From NCBI GenBank assembly GCA_963693305.1, contig OY855905.1, positions 37,978,137 through 38,042,136 on the forward strand: DNA of 64,000 nt, in the 5' to 3' direction. Every line of letters begins with the position of its first letter. Position 1 is the stretch's first letter. The position numbers and the translations under genes are program-made. Source of the DNA: Meandrina meandrites (lineage: Eukaryota > Cnidaria > Anthozoa > Scleractinia > Meandrinidae). The notes under the pieces are model-generated. The model was not told where the DNA came from. It saw only the letters and a program-made list of their open reading frames with translations, and did not search any database. Below are positions 37,601-57,849 of the stretch, one piece after another.

Positions 37601-39519
37601 TTACATGTATTACTATATTTTCTATGCTAGTTGGTAATAATCTAAACTAATTTAAGACCATTCTTACCATATTGAAAAAAGCTTGGTAGTCTTAACACCT
37701 TGGTTCCTAGAAATGTTGTTGATGGAGTTGCAGGAATTGGTTCATGGCCAACCTTGAAGTTATTTGTGAGAAGAAAAGAGAATAACAGAATTGTTAGAAA
37801 AATGTGGATGGGTCATAGCCAGGATGGACCATTAAAAAAAAATTAAATAATTTTAAAAAGATGTTCATTGGGTAATAATTTTTTAAATACAAGCTTTTGA
37901 CTACTTGACCTACACTACAGTCTTCAGGGATTAAAATAAAGTGATAAAAGGCAATAAATATTCTAAATTAATATAAGATTTAATGTGGAAGACTATAAAT
38001 TAAAGAAGAGAGTACGCAAATTATTTATGAATTTTTGTCAAAAATAATATATATCATCAAGGGAGAGTGGGAGTGGGAATTATTGCTATCTGCATTAAGG
38101 GTTGCCGTGGTATTCCATACCCTTCTGTCCAAAAACTAACTGCATGTAACTTATCATAGAAGATATTCAAAGTCAGTGGCATGGTCATTATGAGACCATG
38201 CATGATTTGCCATTCTTGAGCCTTGAGCAGCTGTTTTCACATTCCATGTGTTCCTTTCACCCTTTTATATACTGTTTTATGGACTTACATGACTCCTTTT
38301 TCTCACATTTTGGGTTTAAAGTCAATTGGTAAGAGAGGAATTAAACCCTCAGTACTGGGGTATAAAATAATGTGTAATATGTAAGAATGTGACAGCAAAA
38401 CATGGATCCTCTATGACCACCAGGAACACAGTCTTGGCATCTTTCACCTGCACTGATTCGAGGGTATCATATGGCAAGACCTTTTTCGCACTTCTCACTC
38501 ACTCAGCAGCACTTGTGCTGGCTCGGTCATGAGAGTCGAATGGAAGATGGCAGAATCCTGGAGGGCATGCTATAAGCTGAGCTTTCCACAGGTTCACAAC
38601 CTGCTGGTAGGCCTGTGTTGCACTACAGAGATTTTTTAAGCCTGATCTAAAGGCATGCAACGTCAGCCCAATAGACTGGGAGGCCACTGCTGCAGAATGC
38701 CGCAGCTGGAGAAAAACCGTCAAGGCTGGGGTGCTGAAGAGTGAGAGAAAGATACGAGGGAGGAGCAGGAGGAGGAAACAGAGTGCAGAGGGCAGAGGGC
38801 AGCATCAGCACTCATAGAGGCAGGCAGACTTTGTTTGCAGGAAATGCAACAGCCACACCAAGCACTACAGCACCACAACAGACTGAAACTGTGGCACATA
38901 TTCCATTGTCTTCCAAGACAGATGGAAGCTAACAATATAAGCCCCTTGTTGCTGGCATCAAAGTTGAAAACCTTGATGTATCTCAGGTGCGGCATGTACA
39001 CTGAATGCACTCCAGGTCACTAGCTTGTCGTCACTTGCATACCTCCTGTCACTTTAGCAACCTCTAAAAAGACCCACCCACACAACCAAATACAAGATAT
39101 GGTATTTCAACCAATCAAGTTACCTGTGTCCTGTCTGTATCTTTTCTATAGTTGTTAGATTATAGTTTTGCTTACAATTAAATTAAAGCTGGCTCTTGAG
39201 TTGATAAGCCAACCGATTAAGAAACCAATAGATCGTTAATAAAATAAACGTGGAAGGTTTTCTTTTCGTGATAAAAGCGAATATTTCGATCAGGCAGATT
39301 TGCGCGCACATGCAAAGCAGGCAACGGAAGTAAAAGCAAATGTATTTGGTATAAAACGTCCACAATCACCTGCATCAACAGTCGAACACATGTTAGTGGT
39401 TGAGTCGCTGTGGTCATGAATGCCGTCAGAACAAGAGCACCAGCAGTAGTCCCTTCATTGTCCAGCAGATCCTCAAAACCTTGACCATTACCATTTTCAT
39501 TTTCGTTCGCGGCCGCCAT
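21765..39519 (-). CDS. MTCH2: Mitochondrial carrier homologue 2 (13 exons, 298 aa, complete)
   Basis: Outer-membrane mitochondrial protein of the SLC25 fold, known in vertebrates as the BID receptor and a membrane-protein insertase. Exons from the start: 39370-39519, 37668-37752, 36579-36636, 35919-35967, 29669-29704, 28954-29011, 28427-28478, 27800-27859, 26467-26560, 25868-25915, 23181-23248, 22213-22288, 21765-21827. All phases join and total 299 codons with the stop. Telling blocks: [79 protein letters not shown] and [12 protein letters not shown]. Carrier repeats are degenerate, as usual for MTCH proteins. The N-terminus has an acidic/Asn-rich leader of about 20 residues absent in vertebrates. 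The segment after TALQ is shorter than in human (a 12-residue exon of 36 nt), so one further small exon in 29705-35918 is possible. Confidence 0.93.
23552..25183. mobile_element. Foldback element with 50-bp hairpin satellite arms and 6-bp target duplication
   Basis: A 1632-bp element in the MTCH2 intron between exons 23181-23248 and 25868-25915. Ends TACAGTGGCCCATATAGGAC and, inverted with one mismatch, TACGGTGGCCCATATAGGAC. Flanks are GATTCC on both sides (23546-23551 and 25184-25189). The left arm holds a 50-bp tandem array from 23681 to about 24010 (units start 23681, 23731, 23782, 23832, 23882, 23932, 23982). Each unit is a hairpin, ACAACTCGGATTTTT against AAAAATCCGAGTTGT. The right arm (24899-25075) has the same units. 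The middle carries a Penelope-like reverse transcriptase fragment. The superfamily is not recognised. Confidence 0.85.
24077..24735 (-). pseudogene. Penelope-like reverse transcriptase fragment
   Basis: On the minus strand it opens with [10 protein letters not shown], the RT catalytic YxDD motif. It continues [38 protein letters not shown], a break near 24425-24432, then [16 protein letters not shown] and [13 protein letters not shown] before a stop. This order (YIDD, FLDT, KPT..YTHF.SCH, and a terminal KSLKDxLVRA block) is typical of Penelope-like and related RT thumbs. Everything upstream of motif C and any GIY-YIG endonuclease is missing. It lies wholly between the arms of the foldback element. 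Confidence 0.75.
26008..26030 (+). repeat. Poly-G tract
   Basis: Long guanine run in an MTCH2 intron, about 90 bp upstream (in gene sense) of the 48-nt exon 25868-25915. Confidence 0.85.
28618..28707 (+). repeat. (AAT)n microsatellite
   Basis: About 30 AAT units with two interruptions. The minus strand reads as a long leucine/isoleucine frame, which is an artefact. Confidence 0.95.
29228..29405 (-). repeat. SINE copy, minus orientation, with poly-C
   Basis: Minus strand reads the SINE family of 5605-5890: B-box-like GGCTCAATCCC then CTGGCTGGGGCCACC, a run of G, and a tail with GACTAGCATCCTATCC and CTCCTAGTCGCTTC. It lies in an MTCH2 intron. Confidence 0.6.
29754..29993. repeat. Hairpin MITE with about 60-bp arms
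   Basis: AACTATAAATCATTGCGATA on the left pairs with TATCACAATGTTTTATAGTT-like sequence on the right. The inner block GTTAAAACCATCACAGTT pairs with AACTGTGATGGTTTTAAC. Flanked by (AAAT)n. Located in an MTCH2 intron 50 bp from the 36-nt exon 29669-29704. Confidence 0.65.
30324..30361 (+). repeat. (GAA)n microsatellite
   Basis: Twelve GAA units in an MTCH2 intron. Confidence 0.9.
30575..31010. repeat. Dispersed repeat with CCCCAAAAAATCCC words
   Basis: Contains several CCAAAAAAAATCC and CCCCAAAAAATCCC words. A 38-bp stretch (about 30803-30840) recurs in opposite orientation with one mismatch at about 40090-40130 in COPS4 intron 1. This shows a mobile or dispersed origin; no ends were defined. 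Confidence 0.45.
33001..33140 (+). repeat. Degenerate tandem repeat (CTGCAGTTTGCTTGCGGTTA-like)
   Basis: About four diverged units of 30-45 bp, each with CAGTTTGCTNACGGTTA-like sequence followed by GCATTTA. Short minisatellite in an MTCH2 intron. Confidence 0.5.
33614..33897 (-). mobile_element. GTCATGGAAA repeat family, most complete copy
   Basis: Starts CAGGGTTCATAC and ends GAATGAACCCTG, so it has inverted CAGGGTTCAT ends. The interior matches the copies at 1603-1820 and 4008-4222 in inverse orientation. CAGGG-type ends are common in hAT nonautonomous elements. The flanking 8 bp do not match clearly, so the target duplication is unproven. Confidence 0.6.
34079..35620. repeat. Dispersed TTAA-flanked repeat, copy 2, interrupted by a nested element
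   Basis: Begins TTAACCCTTAACCCCTAAG and ends TTTAGGGGGTAAAGGGTTAA, inverted ends with TTAA at both edges. Its body after 35150 matches the copy at 9033-9719. The element at 34100-35149 was inserted into it. Confidence 0.6.
34100..35149. mobile_element. Nested DNA element with CAGGGCCCGCG ends and 5-bp duplication TAAGA
   Basis: A 1050-bp noncoding AT-rich element starting CAGGGCCCGCG and ending CGCGGGCCCTG, with second-tier GGGGGGCT-rich arms. TAAGA flanks both sides (34095-34099 and 35150-35154). The empty site CCTAAGAGTGC is preserved in the other repeat copy at 9041-9051, which proves insertion. 5-bp duplications with CAGGG ends fit hAT5-like elements; that assignment is inferred. Confidence 0.8.
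36059..36558. mobile_element. 500-bp pogo/Tc1-like MITE filling an MTCH2 intron
   Basis: Starts CAGTCAACTCTC and ends AGAGTTGACTG, flanked by TA at 36057-36058 and 36559-36560. It occupies most of the 611-bp intron between exons 36579-36636 and 35919-35967 and stops 19 bp short of the splice donor. No transposase frame. Confidence 0.75.
38515..38935 (+). pseudogene. LINE reverse-transcriptase C-terminal fragment
   Basis: On the + strand frames read [16 protein letters not shown], then, after frame breaks, [20 protein letters not shown] and [14 protein letters not shown], then a basic stretch and FVCRKC. This is the familiar tail of animal non-LTR retrotransposon ORF2 (the RMED..LYGEL block, then LKACxIDPxxWE..A.DR..WR, then a CxxC finger). 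It has stops and a broken finger. It lies in MTCH2 intron 1, antisense to that gene. Confidence 0.65.
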
Positions 39520-39819
39520 GTTGCTCGTCTGCACGAAAGCGAGGTTGGACTTCACCTTCTCAAATTTCTGCGAAAGCAGGAGTGGTGGAGGGGAAAGGAA
39601 AGTACCCAATATTTTGAGCTCAGTTTACCTTTTGTTGTATTTCTTTTTATTAATATTTGTTAAAACATTTTTTAAGGACAAAATGCATTTGTATTCGATG
39701 TCGCGTGTCAAATAATTTCACAAATGTTATTGTGGTATTGTTACCCAGGCCTGTTTGTTACAATTATGCGACATCCCACCCCACCCTACACAGGAAAAGG
39801 GGATCGCTCCTGAAGCAAG
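39520..39819. promoter_or_regulatory. Shared head-to-head promoter of MTCH2 and COPS4
   Basis: Only 300 bp separate the two start codons, on opposite strands. Both starts sit inside YY1-like words: AAGATGGCGGC at COPS4 and, on the minus strand, AACATGGCGGC at MTCH2. No TATA box at a useful distance from either start. This fits a bidirectional housekeeping promoter with very short 5' UTRs. Transcription starts are not visible from sequence. Confidence 0.65.
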
Positions 39820-50084
<10,265 letters not shown>

Positions 50085-50113
50085 GAACATCCAAGCTACT
50101 CGAGACTGTAAAT

Positions 50114-50119
50114 AATAAA
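50114..50119 (+). terminator. Poly(A) signal AATAAA of COPS4
   Basis: Canonical hexamer 30 nt after the COPS4 stop codon; a very short 3' UTR is implied. Confidence 0.65.
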
Positions 50120-53100
50120 ACACAAGAAGGGTTTATTGAAAGGTGGAGTGGACCGGAAGACTGGATACTAGTTTGTGTGATCACTTATGTCGTGCCCGTT
50201 CATCCACGTCGACCGTGAAGAGAACTGATAACGAGGAAGTTAATGGAAAGTCGCGAATGCCGAGCGATGTTCGAATTAATAGAGAGAACAGAGTCGTCTT
50301 AAAATTCTTTAAATAAACCTTTACTTGTCGAGGGACTTAAGACGCCAGGTTGAAGTAGAGTGAAGGAAAGACAGAGCAACCACATTGAGTTTTTTCTCAT
50401 TTTGTGTTCATTCGCCACGTTACCTGTTACTTTTAGCTTGGTAATTGCTGAAATTCCCCTTTACTTGGCCATTAAATTGATTAAACTGAACATCTGTATG
50501 AGTGTATAGGTTTTTAACTCGTCTATTTCACTTTTTAAGCTGTCTTGTGTGTTTTCCGGGTGAGTGAACGTTACTAGTGACAGTTTGGTGACAGAGTCAA
50601 GTGAAAAGTTGTCTTTCTGTTGTCAGTGCAAGTCTTTGATCTTTTAAACTGATTGGTCGTTTTCGCTGCGACGTTATTGGCTGTTGACAGTGGTGTAAAG
50701 TTCGTAAAAGTGTTTGGTCAGGTGTGCATGTCAGTTTTGACTCGTGTCGGTTCTGTTTTAAGACAGTCCGTTCGTCGGTTTTCAAGTCAGGAAAAAGCTG
50801 TTTGTACTTTATGCTAGGTAGTTTCTGCAGAAATGTTACAAACGGGGCGCATGACACCGGGAACGAGGTTGTGACACCTGAATTGGGTTCAGTCCACATT
50901 GCGCTGGAACGGATCATACCAACTGCCCCTCTCCCACTGTGTTGTTTTTGTCAACTGATCGCGTGAGCACCTAACAACTTTGCAAACTGGTGCGGGGGCG
51001 GTCGCTGTGACCAACTCCTGTTTTGCTGCCAGGTGGCGGGGGCAACATAAAGCGCTTTACGAAAATTAGCAAGAAATTAACGCCTTTTATGGAAACTCTT
51101 GCAGTTTTGGATTGTTGAATTGACCGCTTTTATTTTCGGTGGTTGTCGATGATTTAAAAACTAACCTTTACCGGAGAAGTGAAAGAAACTCTTGGACATA
51201 TTTTATTTTTGTTTTTCAACTTAGAATAATAAACGCTATTTGTTACATGCTTGGTGCTGCTATGTCGTGCTATTCTTTAGTTTTAGAATCTATTTTGTTT
51301 TGTTTTATAGTTAACCTCGGTCTGTTCTTTCCTTTCCCTCGAAACCGTTCATAAATCTTACCGCCGACCTCAAATATTTTCCTTGGATTTTTTACCCACA
51401 ATGGTTTAAAATTTGCAAATCGTTTCTAACACATTTTTCCTTTTCCCCATGGTTTCCAAGCAGTTGCCTCGTTGTCTGCCTATGTTTATTTTATTTTGAA
51501 AGAAGTTGAGCTCTTTTCATTCGATCCACGTCGATATATGACATATAATTTAATTCACGGCTCAAATTATTTGCCTGTAGTGACGAGGTGGTGACAGTGG
51601 CATTGGCCAGAAAGAAAAAAATTAAACTTAGGAGTCGTTCGTTCCATTTGGGAAACTATGTTTTGCCATATGCCAGGTTTGTTCACCTAAATGTTTAAAC
51701 ATGGCACTGTCCGCTACTGAGTTTTTGATTAAAAAATCTCTTTGCCCCCCGGCTTGAACAGGTCGCGTGTTTGACAGAAAGGCGGGTGGTGATCGATGCT
51801 AAGAATAACTCAAGGTCACGCCATTTAAAATCGTGTTTCAGTTTAATTTATCTACTCACCAACGAAGAGGGTATTTAGACGCTCGCTTTTCCAGACTGAA
51901 ATTGCCGATTTGAGATTAGATGTTGGAACAAGGGCCTTCGTTTCGGAGCGTTTCTAAGCCGAAAATGCAAGGAAAGTGCCTCGAAATTCAAGGCTCCCAG
52001 AAGAAACGAGATCCATCTTGGTAAGAACATGATCTTAGAATAAATCGGTTTCTCAATAATGGCAGCACCGTTTATACACAGATTAGAATCATATCTTGAC
52101 CGTCGCACTTAAGAAGAAGGGAGCGCCGAAAGGCTGTGATGTTTCTGAACAAAATTTGCTCGAATCACAATATATCAATAACAGAACTGCGATAAATCTT
52201 TTTAGTTTTAAACATGACGATGAATTTTAAAATTCGCAGAACTGTATCGAGAGATCGTGGGCCTTCTTTACAAAACAGGAGCGTATGGCGGTCAAGTGTC
52301 TGCTTGTAAACAAGTTTGATTTAATTCATTCAAGCTGTAAAATGCGTTCGATGGACTAGCTGCGAGAGAATTTTTTCCTTATCCTGGCGTTGTAATTATT
52401 TACTCTATTCTAGCTGGTTCTAAACGAGATGGATCAAATATGAGGTAAATTTATATACACTCTCTTGTTCATGACATAGTCATGTATCTTAACTTCCGAC
52501 TTTTTGATTTGATCTTATTTTGCATTACGAAGTAAAAGGAAGCAACTATGATAAAAGAACTGCCCTTCACGGTATAGTTTGAAACGGCAGGAAACGTTCG
52601 CACTCCAGTGGTTTGATTGACGGGATGATAATCGTGGAAGAAGAAGCCGCCATAAACTTCTTTTGTTCTCTTCAGAAAAGACAAATAATGTAGAAAGTTT
52701 ATAGAATAAATCGATTGAAAGCTGAAGAAAAAATAACGGGCAAAAGAGAGAGAACATTTAAAAATGGTAACCCGACCGAGTATGAGGGAGAAAAAACGGA
52801 GTCAAAAAAGCTGTTTAAATTAGCAGAATTAGCCAAAGGCATAAGGCTGATTTTTGTAAGGTAGAGTCGTAGCAAAATATGGTTAAAAATAGCAACTATA
52901 CATTGTAAACTTCGTTTATACTAAACTGCGTCCAGACAGCGTCTAAACAAAGCCTAATTATTATCATCAAAAGTAGCAAGCGAGACTACTCGTGGGCAGG
53001 TTTTGGCTTCGTCGTGACACTAAACCGCCACAAGAGCTTTGTCATCACCTGCTTGCTTATTGTCCATGGAAGATAAACTCCTTCCTTGTCGAGGTTTTCA

Positions 53101-56100
53101 GACGTCCCTAAAGAATTTTGAAGTCCCTTTTGATGCCACAATAAAGGATTTAAGATGCAGTGTTACGTATAAAATGATCGTCATCTATCCACCGTCTTCT
53201 TTGATGTTTCGCGACACTTCAACACCTTCACGGGACTGTAATGACACAACTTGAAAATTGTACGATTTTATATTACAGCAAAAACAGGAATTTAACCTTA
53301 CTTTTCCTTTTGACTTTGATTTTAAATTGAACGCGTTTCGTAATTTTGATTCAATTTATTAATGGTTTCTAAATTTTTAAAAGTATATATATTTCTTAAA
53401 CGGCAGGTTCTCACAAACGGCAGAACCTGTTTACTGAGCTGTGCAAATATCGCTTTTTATTTCTCGGGTAAAACTTGTCGTTCTCGATGTAGGCGGCATG
53501 TTATATATATCACAAAATAAAATGTCCCTTGCCACGTAAGGATTAAACCCAAACAATAATTACGTTTGACATGTAAGGCTTGTGAATCAGCGCACGCAAA
53601 TTTTACCATATTTAATTGTAGTCCTCATCTAAAATGCCATGAATTCATTCTCAAATCACGTATTTTATTTAACATAGGTTTCGTTAGAAAATCTGGTCAA
53701 AGACAAAAAATGATGAGGAAAAATATAGAGGGAGAGGTACCGTACTACCTTTTAGAGTTATTTGCCAACCACATTTCCTTTTTTTTACACTTTTGTGATG
53801 ATGTGTCTGATTAGTTTGTGCAGCACCCCCTCCTCCCTCTCCCCCTGCCGTTCCCCCCCTCAACCCCTGCCGTTCCCCCTCCCTCTCCCCCTGCCGTTCC
53901 CCCTTCCCCTCCCCATCCCCTTTCTGATCTCCCACTCCTCAAAAAGCACAGTATAGAAGAATTGCGAGAGTTCTAGGACGAACCTCTTTTCCAGGCCTTA
54001 ACTATTTTTCCCGTAACTGTATTTCACTGTTTTTTCAAAAAATATTTTTTTGTCACTTTTGATGTTGTAAAAAACTGACAGACAAATCAGAAGAGAACTC
54101 AGGAGAACAACGATGCAGTATGAAAAATTCAGACGTAAAAAATTGTTCTAGCCGAGATGGTGGTAAATGCCTCGGTAAAAATGTGGAACATATTTGAAAT
54201 GAGTCACCAGTCTTGGCTGAGAGTTTGGCTTTCAGAAAACATTTTGGGCAAACAGGGAAAACCCATTAAAAACTGAAGAATTAAAAGAGAAAAGCAATCA
54301 ACCAATCACTTTATTCAAAACCAGTCCTGCTGTACACGATGCTAATTTACCGACCGTGTAAAAAATTTAATTAACTAAGAAACAAATTAAAATGCAAAGC
54401 ATTATGATGAAACATATCCACAGGCTAAATTTCAACAACCTCTTTTACTCTTGGTTTTTGACTTCAGTAACGGCAAACTTTTAGGCAGTACGTGCCACCG
54501 CAGAACTCCACGGGAAACATTGCCAAAAAGTAGCTAACAACTTACAAGACAGGCTAAATATCGTACGTAAAAAACACAACTGCAAAACAGGACACGCCTT
54601 CAGACCTTCGATCACGTTTAGAAACAGGTAAGACTGGTTTCCATAGAGCGAAGTGTCACATTTAAAACACTCGTGGAAAATGATTCGCGCAGGCGCACAT
54701 TTACGAGATTTGTACCGCGTTGACTACCGCGTTGGAGATCACGTGCGACCGAGAAAAAAAGACTGAAATGAGGAGCTGGGAAAGAAGGACGGCTGGGCAC
54801 GATTCGCCTCATGCGGCCATGTCTTCTCTTGAGCGCTCTTCGGGAGTTTTTTGCTTCAAAGTGTAACTCGATTATTAAACGATCCATGAAACAAAATGAA
54901 CGAGAGACTCCGTTTCATCCAGCCTTGGTCTGGAAAGTCTCGGGATCGGATAACATGTTTCAAGTACGCGCATCCGACCAGATCTGACAGAGGCTGGCAC
55001 TGCCAACGGAACCAGCCATACCTTGATTAAACATGCTTGAAATAATATCTGGTTTATCCTAAATATCACTATGCTATGTTTAAACGGAGCACTTCAAAAA
55101 AAAAAATCGGTTTCCGTCCATTCCGTTTTGATAACTGACAACAGTTTGTTCAACGCGCCGACATGTTTGGCACTTTTCTAGCCACACCATTTAGCCAAAA
55201 ACAATCAGCAATTGTGGTCAAACCCCTTGGTTAGATAAGAGCTGTTTGTTCCTGGTTGAATACAACAAACCGGTTTCCTTGGCAGTGTTCATTTTCATTC
55301 AAACACAGTGCCTGGGAACGACACCAGAAAATTTACTTTGAAAAGGACAAATCCAAAAGCTTTTAAGTGATATTTTCTCTTTTTCCTTTTCTTTTAACAA
55401 AGTGACAGAATGAGCCCGAGAGATCCCTACTGCTTCTGGTTAATTGTTTAAAATTACTAAAGCACACACTATTTAAAACCTGGCCCACTTCAACAACACA
55501 ATGTGCAATTAGAAATTCAAGACGCAATTCACAGCAAAAAGTGAGAAGCTTTCAAAGGGATTACCATATTAATATTCATAACACCGCCTGCTTGACCAGG
55601 TTGACGCTTCTTGCACGCAATGTGAAACTATGGTTTAAATCTAAATATTTTAATACTGTGACTCTAATTTAAGTTTAAACAACATTTTACCGAATCCTGG
55701 GCACGTTTTGAGATTTCCAACGTTGTTTTTTTTGCCGTATAGCAAGGGAGTCTAGCCCCACCTAGTCCTAAATATATTTAGAGTTGTCTGTAGATGTCTG
55801 ACCAGATTCCCAGATACTTGAGGACACAGAATTTAAGCGAGCCTTAATTTACGGTTTTTTCTTGATCCGCAAGAAAAAGCTCCGCAAAAATAATTTCTCA
55901 CAAAAGCAATTTCCTTCAATGGTTGGTATATCGGATGCACCAGAGAAACAATAATGTCTGCATGAGACAGAGTGACGACGAATTGATTCAATGTGTTCTG
56001 ACATCAGTTAATAAAATCATGTTATTGTTTTCCATGCCAGATTTTCAGGAATGTCACTGATTATATTATATATTTACAGGTACACATCTTCTCGGAAATC

Positions 56101-57717
56101 ACTAAGAAAAAAAATATATATATAAACTTGCACCAGCGAAGTATCAGTCTTTCCAGATCGTAAAAATTACAGGCCGCAAATCTCGATATAAGTTTGTCCT
56201 AACGGAGATGATCAGGTCTTGTATCTGATTGAATTTGATTCAATAAGGAAGATAATAAATCGATCAACGCTAGAACAAAGTACTGTTACAATGTTCACGG
56301 ACGAATTTTATTTCGTTTTTTGACTGGAAAGTTCTCCCATTTATACGTGTGATTCCCAAGGAAAGCGTGAAGTGACGATTGCGTGAACTTTTTGTTGTGT
56401 AATAACATCGCATGACATTGTCCTTTTTGACCTTTTCGTTTTAACAGAGAGCTGGAAAGTAATCTAAAAGTATTTTCCTTCAAGTAAAAGGCTTAAATGT
56501 GACTTATATACACAATAGCTATACAAGCCAAACTTTAAACCATGTTAAGATAACGGTCTTTTTACAAACAGAACACATTTTTAAAATCACGTTGATCTTT
56601 GCGTGACGTGAGTTCAAGATGGGCGTGACAAGACAGTTCCGGTGCGCATAAAATCGTTGCACCCCGATGTGAGTGTCTGCATGTAATGATAGAACTACGT
56701 ATCGTGTTCGCGATCAAAGCAGAGATATAATTCCATTTTACGCAAAGATATTGGACACATAACACTCTCTTTTTCGTCTCATTTCGAGACTTACATCGAT
56801 GGTGACACAACGCACGGTTGTGAACTATTACGGTAATCTTTGTGTCTGCATAAACGACAGGATGCGCTAAATAAAGAGAGAGAAAGAGCTGCCGTCAATG
56901 TTTTTTGTCTGTTATTGACTCAACACTTCTTGTCAGTCACGTAACAGAACCTGCTATATTACCATTCTGTAGTGACGCTTTTACAAAGACAAAAGAAATT
57001 TTAACAAAGACAGCCAACTTCTGCAATAATCAAGCAGTACAATAAATGTGCCTCACAGCGTCTCGTGAGTTGTTTAAAGGAACCTTCCTGTTGGAATATA
57101 ATTAGCATTGCGACTCACGTTTTTAAACCCCAAATGCGCGTCAAAACGATCAAATTTCATCGACATTACATTGTAACCTTTTGTCTGGAAAAACAGCCTG
57201 GTTTGAAGAAATTCAGAGTCGAATTTCGCGGATGAGTGATTTGATGTGCGTTCAACATTCAGCGTGACTAAAACTTGAAACACTGGTAGAACCAAAACAC
57301 AATGGCAAGCCACTCGTATGTGACGGGCTTTTCCTTTGCCTTGCTTTTCACATGCAAATTTTGAGGATTGTTATACCGGGCGGCGAATTGTAAATATTGC
57401 ATAAATTATCTGGGTCGTCTTAAAACAAACCAATTATCATGTCTGTTTCACGTGCCCAGCCAATCGGATCGTTTCTTTTATAACCCTAGTCAGTTGCTGG
57501 CCTTGATCAATACCAGCTCCGTACAATGTGCATGTCAATCATTTTGCTGTGGGGTCGCAGAATCGGGTCCACTCAACCCTTGACTAGAAGTTTCTCGCTT
57601 TTTGGATTCTAAAGTCCTCTCAATTTAAAAATTTTTCACGGCGATATACTTACCAAGACGGCCTTTATCCGTGTGTAACGAGTCGTGACTTGTACGAGCG
57701 AATTCGCACTGGTTTCA

Positions 57718-57724
57718 TTGCGTG
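57718..57724 (+). promoter_or_regulatory. XRE-like TTGCGTG 126 bp before the AHR start codon
   Basis: Fits the TNGCGTG core bound by AHR/ARNT-type bHLH-PAS dimers. Further copies lie at 56379-56385 and 56599-56605 (+), 55614-55620 and 53593-53599 (-), and 59714-59720 in intron 2 (-). Binding is inferred, not shown. Confidence 0.35.
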
Positions 57725-57849
57725 AAATCATTTATAAGCTTCAATGGCTGGCCGCGCAGTGTCTCGCGAATTCACCAGCGACAGTTTGAATTTTACGTTG
57801 TAGTAAAGGGGATAATAATACTCCAGCCACCCTGGCGGACTCCGAATTC

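Larger units (their letters stand above)
50085..57849. other. Gene-poor 7.8-kb spacer upstream of AHR
   Basis: No exon or recognisable protein was found on either strand; the open frames present are short and unrelated. It has fewer obvious MITEs than the introns to its left, a CCCCTCCC-type tract at 53825-53935, and several TTGCGTG/CACGCAA words in its right part. It most likely holds the AHR upstream regulatory region. Confidence 0.55.

Noticed and set aside
50724..50966. 80-codon + frame upstream of AHR
   Set aside because: No recognised domain, no splice context, and overlapped by a longer meaningless minus frame.
53762..53956. Pro/Leu-rich frames on both strands
   Set aside because: Produced by a CCCCTCCC-type low-complexity tract; no homology or splice context.
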